Shown one piece after another: positions 25,464-33,264 of a DNA stretch of 64,000 bases (its first letter is position 1; each line of letters starts with the position of its first letter). A model generated the notes under the pieces. The model searched no databases. It saw nothing but the letters and a program-made list of their open reading frames with translations, and was not told the DNA's origin. The DNA is from J084 sp964471405. GTDB taxonomy: Bacteria > Pseudomonadota > Alphaproteobacteria > Sphingomonadales > Rhodothalassiaceae. The stretch lies in the NCBI GenBank assembly GCA_964471405.1, contig CAYYGH010000003.1, positions 1-64,000 on the forward strand, given 5' to 3'. Both the position numbers and the translations under genes were made by a program.

Positions 25464-26315
25464 ATGGCATTCGACATTCGCCAGCGACGCCGACTGTGGA
25501 ACATGGTTCATCTGAGCATCTCCGTCCTGATGACGGCTCTGGCTCTGTTCTTCCTCGGCTGGCTGCTGTGGACGCTTTTCGCCCGGGGGCTGGCCCGCTT
25601 CGACTGGGCGCTGTTCGTCCATGACACGCCGGGGCCGGGTGATGAGGCCGGGGGCATGCGCAATGCCATCGTGGGCAGCCTGCTGCTGACCGCTTTCGGC
25701 GTGCTGATGGGAGCGCCACTTGGCGTGCTCACCGGCACCTATCTTGCCGAATTCGGCCGGCATCACTGGCTGGCGAAGGGAATCCGATTCGTCAATGACG
25801 TGCTCCTGAGCGCCCCTTCGATCGTGATCGGCGTGTTCGTCTATGAGCTCATGGTTGTGGGCATGGGGCATTTTTCCGGCTGGGCCGGAGCGGTTGCCCT
25901 GGCCATCATTGTCGTGCCCGTGGTGGTGCGCACGAGCGAGGACATGATGCGTCTCGTGCCGGATGCCATGCGTGAGGCGGCTGCCGCTCTGGGCGCGCCC
26001 CAGTGGAAGATCGTGGTGACAATCGTCTGGAAGGCGGCCGTGAGCGGGATTGCCACCGGCATCCTGCTGGCGGTGGCCCGGATAGCCGGCGAGACGGCGC
26101 CTCTGCTGTTTACCGCACTCAACAACCAGTTCTTCAGCCTGGACATGAACCAGCCGATTGCCAATCTGCCGGTGATGATCTTCAATTTCGCGATGGGACC
26201 CTATGAAAACTGGCATGGGCTCGCCTGGGCGGCGTCCCTGCTGATCACCCTTGCGGTTCTGGGGCTCAATATTCTCGCGCGGCTGGCTTTGGGTTCGCGT
26301 CGCGGGCGATCGTGA
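25464..26315 (+). CDS. pstA: Phosphate ABC transporter permease PstA
   Basis: 283 aa, six membrane segments. The EAA loop is MREAAAALGAPQWKIVVTIV. N-terminal family landmarks are LPLGVLTGTYLAEFG-like residues and SAPSIVIGVFVYELMV. It forms the inner-membrane channel with PstC and contacts PstB. It has a GGAGG-type site at about 25446-25450, and 51 bases separate it from pstB. Confidence 0.94.
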   Translation: MAFDIRQRRRLWNMVHLSISVLMTALALFFLGWLLWTLFARGLARFDWALFVHDTPGPGDEAGGMRNAIVGSLLLTAFGVLMGAPLGVLTGTYLAEFGRHHWLAKGIRFVNDVLLSAPSIVIGVFVYELMVVGMGHFSGWAGAVALAIIVVPVVVRTSEDMMRLVPDAMREAAAALGAPQWKIVVTIVWKAAVSGIATGILLAVARIAGETAPLLFTALNNQFFSLDMNQPIANLPVMIFNFAMGPYENWHGLAWAASLLITLAVLGLNILARLALGSRRGRS

Positions 26316-26366
26316 AGGCGCAAGAGAGGTGCACGCCTGCAAGGCATAGGAAAGGGTGCAAGCTTC

Positions 26367-27263
26367 ATGGCTGAACAGTCCGTTTCCCCTGATGGCAGGC
26401 CGCAGGAGGCCGGCGGCGATGCGATCGGCCCGGCGGCCATGGCTCAGGATCGGGAGCAGGAACGGTGCGACTGCGCGCCGGAATCCATGGATGATGGCGG
26501 CCTCGAACCGCCCATCAAGATCGCGGTCCGCAATCTCAATTTCTACTACGGACGCACCCAGGCGCTGCGGAACATCAGTTTTGGCATCCCGGAAAAGCGG
26601 GTGACGGCCTTCATCGGTCCCTCGGGCTGCGGAAAGTCGACACTCCTGCGCTGCTTCAATCGCATCTACAGCCTTTATCCCGGCCAGCGTGCCACGGGCG
26701 AAATTCTGCTCGATGGTCGCAACATTCTGGATGAGAATGAAAATCTCGATCTGTTGCGTGCCCGGGTCGGGATGGTGTTCCAGAAACCCACTCCCTTCCC
26801 GATGACCATTTACGAGAACATCGCTTTCGGTGTCCGGCTGCATGAGAAGCTTTCCCGCGCAGCCATGGACGAGCGGGTGGAGTGGGCCCTGCGCAAGGCG
26901 GCGCTGTGGGATGAGGTGAAGGACAAGCTGAAGGCCAGTGCGCTCGGCCTGTCGGGCGGCCAGCAGCAGCGCCTGTGCATTGCGCGCGCCATTGCGGTCA
27001 GGCCCGAGGTGCTGTTGCTGGATGAACCCACCTCGGCGCTCGACCCGATCGCGACCGCCAGGATCGAAGAGCTCGTGTGGGAACTGAAGCGTGATTACAC
27101 GATCGCCATCGTCACCCACAACATGCAGCAGGCCGCCCGCATTTCCGACTGTTGCGGCTTTCTCTATCTGGGTGAACTGGTGGAATTCGGCCCCACGACC
27201 CAGATCTTCGTCTCGCCGCGCGAGGAGCGCACCAAGGACTACATCACCGGTCGCTTCGGCTAG
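26367..27263 (+). CDS. pstB: Phosphate ABC transporter ATP-binding protein PstB
   Basis: 298 aa ATPase. Walker A GPSGCGKST, Q-loop VFQKPTPFPM, signature LSGGQQQRLCIARA, Walker B VLLLDEPTSALDP, switch His in THNMQQA. Energises phosphate uptake at the inner membrane face. The N-terminus carries about 50 extra hydrophilic residues before the usual PstB start (IKIAVRNLNFYYG); an internal ATG at 26487 would give a standard length but has a poor ribosome-binding site. It ends nine bases before the convergent phoR stop. Confidence 0.95.
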   Translation: MAEQSVSPDGRPQEAGGDAIGPAAMAQDREQERCDCAPESMDDGGLEPPIKIAVRNLNFYYGRTQALRNISFGIPEKRVTAFIGPSGCGKSTLLRCFNRIYSLYPGQRATGEILLDGRNILDENENLDLLRARVGMVFQKPTPFPMTIYENIAFGVRLHEKLSRAAMDERVEWALRKAALWDEVKDKLKASALGLSGGQQQRLCIARAIAVRPEVLLLDEPTSALDPIATARIEELVWELKRDYTIAIVTHNMQQAARISDCCGFLYLGELVEFGPTTQIFVSPREERTKDYITGRFG

Positions 27264-27272
27264 GGAGCCGGA

Positions 27273-28508
27273 CTAGGAAGTGCCGGATTCGGAGCGGGAG
27301 GCAGCCGGCGCCGCAGCAGGCCCCTCCGGCATTGGCAGGCGCACGGTCACGGTCGTGCCCCGGCCCGGTCGGCTGTCAATATCCATCCGCCCGCCATGAC
27401 GCCGCAGAATATGCTTGACGAGCGCCAGTCCCAGCCCCGTGCCGCCCATCGCACGGGAGCGAGCCGTATCCACCCGGTAGAAGCGTTCCGTCAGGCGGGG
27501 GAGATGCTCGGCCGCAATGCCGGGACCCCGGTCTTCCACGGCAAGCACCCACTCGCTTCCCGCAGCTTTCAGCGCCACGGTCACGGGGCCCGGCCTGCCA
27601 TATTTGATCGCATTGTCGACCAGATTGGTGAGCATCTGCACCAGGCGATCCTCCTCACCATGCACGGGTGCCCGGGCCGGGCTGATCTGTGATCTGATCG
27701 GCACATTCGCCCGGGCGGCCACGGGCTGCATGAGGGAAATCACCCGCTCCACGACGGTAACGAGATCGGCTCGGGCATCGCGTGCGAGAGGGGGCTCGCT
27801 TTCCAGCTTGGTCAGGGAGAGCAGATCGCCCACCAGCCGATCCATGCGCCGCGTTTCCGCATCCATGAGCGCGAGAAAACGCTCGCGCGCTTCGGGGTCG
27901 TCGCGGGCCGGGCCGCGCAATGTCTCGATGAAACCGATCAGGGCGGCAAGGGGGGTCTTGAGCTCGTGGCTGACATTGGCAACGAAATCCGCCCGCATGC
28001 GCTCGGCCCGGTCAAGAGCTGAAATGTCGCGCAGATGCAGCAGGATGGAAGGTTCCTCCCCGGTGCCGCTTTCGTCCGCCCCGGCCGGCGGACGGATCGC
28101 GTGCAGATGGAGCTCGTAGACCCTTTCCATCTGCCCCTGCCGGTGACGGGTGACCAGACGCACGGGCGCGGATGCGGGCGAATGGGCCATTCGCTCAAGT
28201 GTCGTGATGACATCGCGCGTGCGCAGATACAGCCGGATGTCGCGACCGGCTTCAGCATGGCTCCCCAGCAGCATGCGTCCCGCCCCGTTCGCCCACAGCA
28301 GGCGCAGGCGGCGATTGACGAGAATGAGCGGCTCATCGATCGCCTCAAGCACATCCTGGGCCTGGAAACGGACGGCACCCGGCCAGGAGCGGTGCGGCGA
28401 CGGATGATCGGGATTGCGCGATCCGGCAGAAGGCCCTCTCTCCTCCTGCCGGGAGGAAGAGGGGTGGTCGGCCCTCTTTCCGGCGCGCCCAAAGGGCCAC
28501 AGGCGCAT
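27273..28508 (-). CDS. phoR: Phosphate regulon sensor histidine kinase PhoR, without a visible membrane anchor
   Basis: 411 aa. PAS-like domain at about residues 50-165, HisKA domain with H181 in FVANVSHELKTPL, then N box (VDNAIKYG), G1 (DRGPGIA), F box (FYRVD) and G2 (GGTGLGLAL). PhoR proteins usually begin with one or two membrane helices; here the N-terminal 45 residues are basic and Ser/Pro-rich with none. The enzyme should phosphorylate PhoB in response to Pst/PhoU status. It is convergent with pstB and divergent from the Asp/His-repeat gene. Confidence 0.88.
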   Translation of the reverse strand: MRLWPFGRAGKRADHPSSSRQEERGPSAGSRNPDHPSPHRSWPGAVRFQAQDVLEAIDEPLILVNRRLRLLWANGAGRMLLGSHAEAGRDIRLYLRTRDVITTLERMAHSPASAPVRLVTRHRQGQMERVYELHLHAIRPPAGADESGTGEEPSILLHLRDISALDRAERMRADFVANVSHELKTPLAALIGFIETLRGPARDDPEARERFLALMDAETRRMDRLVGDLLSLTKLESEPPLARDARADLVTVVERVISLMQPVAARANVPIRSQISPARAPVHGEEDRLVQMLTNLVDNAIKYGRPGPVTVALKAAGSEWVLAVEDRGPGIAAEHLPRLTERFYRVDTARSRAMGGTGLGLALVKHILRRHGGRMDIDSRPGRGTTVTVRLPMPEGPAAAPAASRSESGTS

Positions 28509-28580
28509 GGAGCGATCCTTTCCCTTCTCCAGAGAGGGCGATCAGGCGCCGGCTCCCGTCTTCTTCCTGCCATTAACGCT

Positions 28581-28609
28581 TTCCTTACATCCCCTGCCTA
28601 GGTTACAAT
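28581..28609 (+). promoter_or_regulatory. Possible promoter of the Asp/His-repeat cassette
   Basis: A good -10 hexamer (TACAAT, 28604-28609) lies 41 bases upstream of the GTG start at 28650. The -35 region 17 bases further up (TTCCTT) is weak, so an activator may be needed. The 141-base gap is shared with the divergent phoR. Confidence 0.35.
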
Positions 28610-28649
28610 TGCGTCAAATTCCAGCAGCTTCGACCGCGAGGAGACGAAT

Positions 28650-29387
28650 GTGAGCAGGGCCAGGAAGGACGATGACCTGTTTCCCCCTGCCCGGGGGGCG
28701 ACAGATGCGGAGGAGGATGTTGCAGCCGATGACGTGCTGGCCGCCCTGCGGCGCGGCATGGAAACCGCTCCGCATGCCACCCGCCGGTTCGTTCTGGGGA
28801 CATTGCTGGCAGCCGGCCCCATTGTCCTGACGGCAAAGCCGGGCTGGGCCCAGGCCATCTCGGTGCCGGATTGCGAGATCGTCATCTGTCTCGACAACGA
28901 GCGTTGCGATGATGACGACGATGATCACGGCGATGATGACGACGATGACGATGAGGATCGCCATCGCCATCAGGGGGGGCGTGGTCATGATGATCATGGC
29001 CGGGGCTACGGCTATGGCCACCACGACGATGATGACGATGAGGATTGCGAAGACGATGATGATGACCGCCATCAGCATCGGCGGGGCCGCGGCCATTATC
29101 ACCATGGCCAGGGCCATGGCTATGGGCATCACGACGACGATGACGACGATGATGAATGCGATGACGTTGTCGTGGTGAATGCCCGCAACTACATCGATTT
29201 CGCAGCCGACGGGCATTTCAATGAGCCGATCTATCCGACAAGCCAGACCGGTCCCTATGTGGATCCCCAGGAAGCCCGGCGCATCCGGCGCGCAATCCGG
29301 CGTCTGGCCAGGGGCAAAGCCCGGATCATTGGATCGGGAAGCTGCTGGACCTCGGCCATGGACTTCCTGACCAACCGCCACCATTGA
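28650..29387 (+). CDS. Asp/His-repeat exported protein, candidate substrate of the adjacent modification cassette
   Basis: 245 aa from GTG with GAGGAG about seven bases upstream. Residues 1-43 are a hydrophilic, acidic leader. A twin-arginine signal follows (TRRFVL at 44-49, hydrophobic to about 62, possible cleavage near GWAQA at 65-69). Residues 87-172 are almost only Asp, His, Gly and Arg, and hold two related units (R104-C133 and R140-C170), each running from an RH-H start through GYGHH into a poly-Asp run and a Cys. The C-terminus (173-245) is ordered-looking, with an Arg-rich helix and GSGSCWTSAMDF near the end. Six cysteines. Metal binding is likely from composition. No family was recognised. 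It is three bases ahead of the PqqD-like gene. Confidence 0.75.
   Translation: MSRARKDDDLFPPARGATDAEEDVAADDVLAALRRGMETAPHATRRFVLGTLLAAGPIVLTAKPGWAQAISVPDCEIVICLDNERCDDDDDDHGDDDDDDDEDRHRHQGGRGHDDHGRGYGYGHHDDDDDEDCEDDDDDRHQHRRGRGHYHHGQGHGYGHHDDDDDDDECDDVVVVNARNYIDFAADGHFNEPIYPTSQTGPYVDPQEARRIRRAIRRLARGKARIIGSGSCWTSAMDFLTNRHH
28905..29165 (+). repeat. Coding tandem repeat rich in GAT/GAC and CAT/CAC codons
   Basis: This part of the Asp/His-repeat gene holds two ~36-codon imperfect units plus runs of Asp codons. Codons alternate between GAT and GAC, which argues for selection on the protein rather than recent slippage, although the tract could still change length by slippage. Confidence 0.7.
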
Positions 29388-29390
29388 GGA

Positions 29391-29693
29391 ATGGTCTCCC
29401 CCGGAAATCATGCCGGCAGCAGAGGGCGTTTCGTCGTCCATGCGCTGGGTGCGCTGGCCCTTGTGCATGATCGGCGGTATGCCCAGAATCATGTTCTCGA
29501 TGTGGTCAGTGCCGGCCTGCTGGTGCTGGATCCGGCCGGCTCGGCTCCCCTTGAGGTGCTGCAGGCTGCGCTCGGCCGGGAGCTGGATCTGCCGGAAGGT
29601 GAACCCACGCTGGCGCGCCTGCGGGAAAGCCGGCGGAGGCTCGCCGAGATCGGCCTGTTGACTGCTTCGCAAGAAGAGGGGGGCGGGCGCTAG
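29391..29693 (+). CDS. Small PqqD-like protein (HPr-rel-A type, tentative)
   Basis: 100 aa. It shows the winged-helix PqqD/RRE pattern: two short N-terminal strands (RFVVHALGALALVHDRRY), a HVLDVVSAGLLVLDP segment, then two helices ending in RRRLAEIGLL. PqqD-like domains bind leader peptides and present them to modifying enzymes. The ATG follows the previous stop by three bases, with TTGAGGA as ribosome-binding site, so it is almost certainly co-transcribed with the Asp/His-repeat gene. The gene order PqqD-like, HprK-like kinase, nucleotidyltransferase supports the call; sequence alone would be weak. Confidence 0.6.
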   Translation: MVSPGNHAGSRGRFVVHALGALALVHDRRYAQNHVLDVVSAGLLVLDPAGSAPLEVLQAALGRELDLPEGEPTLARLRESRRRLAEIGLLTASQEEGGGR

Positions 29694-29714
29694 GGGAAGG
29701 GAGCACATGCTCCG

Positions 29715-30590
29715 GTGATGATGACCACGGTCCAGGTCGGTGCCGTCGCCTACGCCGTCACGGCGCGCACGGGTGGGCGGCTCATTCGGCGCCATCTTGC
29801 GCATTGCTACGGGGATTATCCCGCGGCCGAAGGCCATGTGGACCATTGGATCAGTCTGCATGCACCGACATTCTGGCGCCGGCTGATCCGCCCCAATCTC
29901 GTCTCAGATGTGCCTGCGCCGGTCCCGCTCGTGCCATTGCCGGCCCGGCTTGCCCCGGTGGCGCTGGAAAGCGCGATGAATCTGGCCACCGCCGGCGAAA
30001 ACGATCGCTTCGTCATGTTCCATGCGGCCACGATCGCGCATGGGGAGGATGCGCTGGTGCTGCCGGGGGCAAGCGGTGCCGGCAAATCGACCCTGGCGGC
30101 TGCGGCCATGCTGTCCGGATGGACGCTGCTTTCGGACGAATACGCCGCCTTTGAGCCTTGTGGGGAACGCCGGCTTGTGGCGGTGCCGCGGGCGGTCTCG
30201 CTCAAGAATGAATCCATCGCCTATCTTGGGGAGCGATTCGCGCTGGCCGATCGGCTGGGCCATCGCTACCCCGGCACGCCCAAGGGCACGATCGCGTTCC
30301 TGCCGGCCCGGCCGATCGCGCCGGCCGCCCGGTTCCGTCCCCGCGCCGTCGTGTTCCCGGTCCGCCGCCCCGGCAGCGATCCCCACCTGCGCCCTCTCGA
30401 TCCCATCGAGACGACCACGCGTCTGCTCGAAGCGGCCATGAACTTTGCAACCCAGGGCGAGCCGGCTCTCGCCATTCTGCGTGATCTGGTCACCACCATC
30501 CCGGCCTATGCGCTGCGCTATGGCGAGGCGACGGCGGCGCTCGGGCTGCTGGAGGACCTGCTCCGCGGTCGCGGGGAGGGCGGACGATGA
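29715..30590 (+). CDS. HprK-related kinase A
   Basis: 291 aa. The C-terminal two thirds resemble the HPr kinase fold: Walker A GASGAGKST (118-126), then LLSDEYAAF (D141, E142), matching the Asp/Glu region after strand 5 of HprK, and FPARP-like segments. There is no HPr or PTS gene nearby, so the target is not the usual phosphocarrier. HprK-like enzymes in lasso-peptide clusters phosphorylate a side chain of the precursor, a useful analogy. It overlaps the nucleotidyltransferase by ATGA and follows the PqqD-like gene by 21 bases. Confidence 0.82.
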   Translation: MMMTTVQVGAVAYAVTARTGGRLIRRHLAHCYGDYPAAEGHVDHWISLHAPTFWRRLIRPNLVSDVPAPVPLVPLPARLAPVALESAMNLATAGENDRFVMFHAATIAHGEDALVLPGASGAGKSTLAAAAMLSGWTLLSDEYAAFEPCGERRLVAVPRAVSLKNESIAYLGERFALADRLGHRYPGTPKGTIAFLPARPIAPAARFRPRAVVFPVRRPGSDPHLRPLDPIETTTRLLEAAMNFATQGEPALAILRDLVTTIPAYALRYGEATAALGLLEDLLRGRGEGGR

Positions 30591-31648
30591 GCCGCTTCCC
30601 GCGCAGCTCGCTGCTTGCCGTGCTGCTTGCACCACGGCGCTTTCTGGCGCTCCCGCCGGCCGAGCAGGGGCTGCTGATCCAGCGGGCGCGCCGGCAGGCC
30701 ATGGCAGGGCGACTTGCGGCCGGCCTGCGGGAGGCGGGGGTCTGGGGAGAACTGGATGCCGTGGCCCGGGCCGCGCTGGCCGGCATCGAGCGGCGGCAGC
30801 GCTATCGCGCCGGTCTCATCCGCCGCGAGCTGGACATTCTTGCGCGCGACTTTCTGCCCCTGATGGATGTCCCCGTCGTGGCTCTCAAGGGCGCCGCCTA
30901 TCTCATCCGTGGTCTGAAAGCTGCAAGAGGGCGCGTGGCGGCGGATGTCGATCTGCTGGTCCCCGAGGCGGCGGTGGACCGGGCGAGCGCCCTGCTGGCC
31001 GAACTCGGCTATGAGGTCGCACGCGACAAGGACAATCCCTACGACCGCCGCTATTATCGCCTCTACATGCATGAGATCGCTCCTCGCCGACATCCGGTGC
31101 GTGATGTGGAGCTGGATCTCCATTTCCGGCTGCTGCCCCGCACCCACCGTCATGCCTTTGCGATGGAGCCGATCTGGGAGCGGGTCCAGTTGCTGACCGG
31201 AACACCCTATTACGGGCTGGCCGATGTCGATCTGTTCATCCATGCGGCCATCCATTTCCTGATCGATGGAGAGGGACGCGAAGCCACGCGGCGACTCGTG
31301 GAGCTTCACGATCTTCTTGCGCTGTGGCCCGACCGTGAGACCGCCCGCGCGGCCATCATGCCGCGCGCCCGGGAGCTGAAACTTGCAGCGGTCATCGAGG
31401 CGGCCTTCGCTCTTGTGGAAGAGCTGGCCGGTGCAGTCCATGACGGATCCCGACGGCGGGTGTCGGCCCCCTTGCGGCTGGCCCGCCACGCCCTCCGGCG
31501 GGTGCAGGAGGAAGAAGAAGGGGGGCGTCCGGCTCCGGCAGCGCGCTGGCTGCTGTGGCTGCGGGGACATCTGCTGCGGATGCCCTTCCCCCTGCTGCTG
31601 CGGCATCTCGCCACCAAGTGGTGGCGCCGCCGAAGGGCGCCGGCATGA
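30587..31648 (+). CDS. Nucleotidyltransferase family protein (NTP_transf_5-like)
   Basis: 353 aa. Catalytic landmarks are LKGAAYL (K101, G102) and GRVAADVDLLV, with the D-x-D metal motif at D120/D122, followed by an ELDLHFRL strand carrying a further acidic residue. This is the uncharacterised nucleotidyltransferase family that accompanies HprK-like kinases in peptide-tailoring clusters. The C-terminus is very basic (KWWRRRRAPA). Last gene of the four-gene cassette, translationally coupled to the kinase and convergent with gph. The product is unknown; adding a nucleotide to a phosphorylated peptide is one possibility. Confidence 0.82.
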   Translation: MSRFPRSSLLAVLLAPRRFLALPPAEQGLLIQRARRQAMAGRLAAGLREAGVWGELDAVARAALAGIERRQRYRAGLIRRELDILARDFLPLMDVPVVALKGAAYLIRGLKAARGRVAADVDLLVPEAAVDRASALLAELGYEVARDKDNPYDRRYYRLYMHEIAPRRHPVRDVELDLHFRLLPRTHRHAFAMEPIWERVQLLTGTPYYGLADVDLFIHAAIHFLIDGEGREATRRLVELHDLLALWPDRETARAAIMPRARELKLAAVIEAAFALVEELAGAVHDGSRRRVSAPLRLARHALRRVQEEEEGGRPAPAARWLLWLRGHLLRMPFPLLLRHLATKWWRRRRAPA

Positions 31649-31684
31649 ATGAGAGGCGGGGGGCAGTGTCATCGCCTGGCGCGG

Positions 31685-31705
31685 GCACGCAGCATGATCG
31701 CGTGC
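31685..31705. terminator. Possible hairpin between convergent nucleotidyltransferase and gph
   Basis: A six-base stem (GCACGC/GCGTGC) with a nine-base loop lies between the two convergent stop codons. It has no T-run, so intrinsic termination is uncertain. Confidence 0.25.
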
Positions 31706-31712
31706 AACCGCC

Positions 31713-32393
31713 TCAGGCCGGGTGAATACAATCGATCAGCGCCGCGAACTCGGAAAGGACGAGGTCGGCACCAAGAGCGTGTAGCGGCTCGGCGGTATAG
31801 CCATAGGGGACAAGAATGGCCGGCAGCGCCGCCGCCCGTGCCGCCTTGAGATCGGTGATGCTGTCGCCCACCATCACGGCGGGGCCCTGGTGGCCACTTG
31901 CCGCAAGGGCATGATCGAGATGCGCTCGATCCGGCTTGGGGCGCGGTGCGGCGTCACGCCCGATGACGGCCGCAAAATGATCTCGCAACTCCAGAAGAGA
32001 GAGAAGCTTCTCCGTCAGCTTCTGGGGCTTGTTGGTGGCGATCGCGAGCACATGCCCCCGGGTCCGCAGCGCGGTCAGGGTTTCCCGCACGCCGGGATAG
32101 AGGCGGCTGTGGTCGGCGATATGGGCTTCATAATCCATGAGAAAGGCGGGCAGGAGCTCCCCATCCAGAATGTCCGGCTCAGGCGGTGTTCCGGTCGCAG
32201 CAAAGGCCTGTTCAAGCAGCACGCGGGCGCCCGAGCCGACAAAATTCCGCAGCGTCTCCACAGGCAGGGGCGGGCGATGATGGCGGGCAAGCAGCCGGTT
32301 GGCCGCGGCGGCAAGATCGGGGGCGGTGTCCACCAGTGTCCCGTCAAGGTCGAATATGATGGTCCGTGCGGGAAATCCCGCTCTTGTGCTCAT
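31713..32393 (-). CDS. gph: Phosphoglycolate phosphatase (HAD family)
   Basis: 226 aa from ATG 32393; the longer open frame adds 66 unrelated residues. HAD motif I is IIFDLDGTLVDT (D15 nucleophile, D17), motif II ATNKP, motif III Lys in RPKPDRAHLDHAL, motif IV VGDSITDLKAA. It hydrolyses 2-phosphoglycolate, a by-product of DNA repair and photorespiration-type metabolism. GGAC-type ribosome-binding site. Neighbours are convergent with the nucleotidyltransferase cassette and unrelated to it. Confidence 0.88.
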   Translation of the reverse strand: MSTRAGFPARTIIFDLDGTLVDTAPDLAAAANRLLARHHRPPLPVETLRNFVGSGARVLLEQAFAATGTPPEPDILDGELLPAFLMDYEAHIADHSRLYPGVRETLTALRTRGHVLAIATNKPQKLTEKLLSLLELRDHFAAVIGRDAAPRPKPDRAHLDHALAASGHQGPAVMVGDSITDLKAARAAALPAILVPYGYTAEPLHALGADLVLSEFAALIDCIHPA

Positions 32394-32449
32394 GCCGGCT
32401 GTCCTGCCTGTCGCTGATCCTGCTCTCGTGTGCCTGATAGGGGAGACGG

Positions 32450-32490
32450 GCACAAGAAGGAAAGCCCGCGGCCGGCATTGACCGCGGGCT
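32450..32490 (-). terminator. Rho-independent terminator of the phasin gene
   Basis: On the minus strand a perfect nine-base stem (AGCCCGCGG with CCGCGGGCT, ten-base loop) is followed by the T-rich tail TTTCCTTCTTGT. It lies about 60 bases after the phasin stop codon. Confidence 0.75.
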
Positions 32491-32550
32491 TCGCCGTTCC
32501 TGGCGTCGTCATGCCATGATCGACGCCTGGCAAGGAGGGAGGAGGAACCG

Positions 32551-32994
32551 TCAAGCCGCCTTCTGCAGGCGCCGCGCTTCGTCAAGCCCATCCTCGAAGC
32601 GCTTGGCGATCACAGCCAGGGCCTCGCGCTGGGTCTTGACCGAAAGCTCGGCAAGCTCGCGCCAGTTCTCGACCTGCTTTTTGACCTGCTTTTGCGCGAT
32701 CTCGAACTGGGCCGAGGCATTGAGCTCCGGGGTCTTGCCGGAAAAGAGCGAACGCGTGGCCTCTTCGGCCTCCGCGATCAGCTCCCGGGTCAGCTCGGCC
32801 TGCCGCTCCAGCAGCTCGTGATAGCCCTTGAAGGTGATCCGCCCGGCCTCGAAGAAGGCCTCGGCATTCTTGCGCCCCGCCTCAAGCAGAAGCTCCAGAT
32901 CAAAGAAGGGCATCGCAAAGGGCTGAAACCCCTTGTCCTGCTTCTTCGCGGCGCCATTGGTCTTGGCCTGGGTCTTTTTCACATTCTCGCTCAT
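32551..32994 (-). CDS. Phasin family protein
   Basis: 147 aa from ATG 32994, with AAGGAG seven bases upstream. It is a helical, amphipathic protein with the phasin pattern (FFDLELLLEAGRKNAEAFFE, then GYHELLERQAELTRELIAEA), binding the surface of polyhydroxyalkanoate granules in the cytosol. Lys-rich N-terminus. It is monocistronic, with a strong terminator and, upstream, a TGCACTGCA-type site like those bound by the PhaR repressor. Its presence suggests the organism stores PHA, although no synthase is encoded in the window. Confidence 0.88.
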   Translation of the reverse strand: MSENVKKTQAKTNGAAKKQDKGFQPFAMPFFDLELLLEAGRKNAEAFFEAGRITFKGYHELLERQAELTRELIAEAEEATRSLFSGKTPELNASAQFEIAQKQVKKQVENWRELAELSVKTQREALAVIAKRFEDGLDEARRLQKAA

Positions 32995-33132
32995 CACCCG
33001 TCTCCTTATTCACGTCTCATCCGTCACCAGCCCTGAGCCGATTTGCTCATGATGCCTGCTCTGTCGGACGCATCCACCAGGATGCTCTGCTATGCGGGAT
33101 ATAGTGCGCCGCAGCATCGCCGTCAAGGGATT

Positions 33133-33148
33133 TTTGTGCACTGCAACA
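33133..33148. promoter_or_regulatory. Putative PhaR operator upstream of phasin
   Basis: An inverted repeat (TTGTGCA-CTGCAACA) about 140 bases upstream of the phasin start resembles TGC-rich PhaR sites in other alphaproteobacteria. PhaR represses phasin genes until PHA accumulates. The call rests on motif and neighbour only. Confidence 0.4.
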
Positions 33149-33264
33149 TATCTGTCACAAAGAAGCTTTCCGCCCCGGCTCCGTGAGAGAGAAACGGGAA
33201 GAAAGAGTTTCTGTTGCAAGGAATTGGGCAAGGCGATCGTTTGGGTGACAGCTGGCGGGAGCGC

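Noticed and set aside
24387..27119. Long minus-strand open frame opposite pstC-pstA-pstB
   Set aside because: Antisense shadow; the pst genes are certain and the opposite translation is His/Gln/Arg-rich without any family motif.
28905..29165. Asp/His tract as a non-coding low-complexity artefact
   Set aside because: The frame is open from a GTG with a good ribosome-binding site through a signal peptide and an ordinary C-terminal domain, and Asp/His codons vary in their third base.
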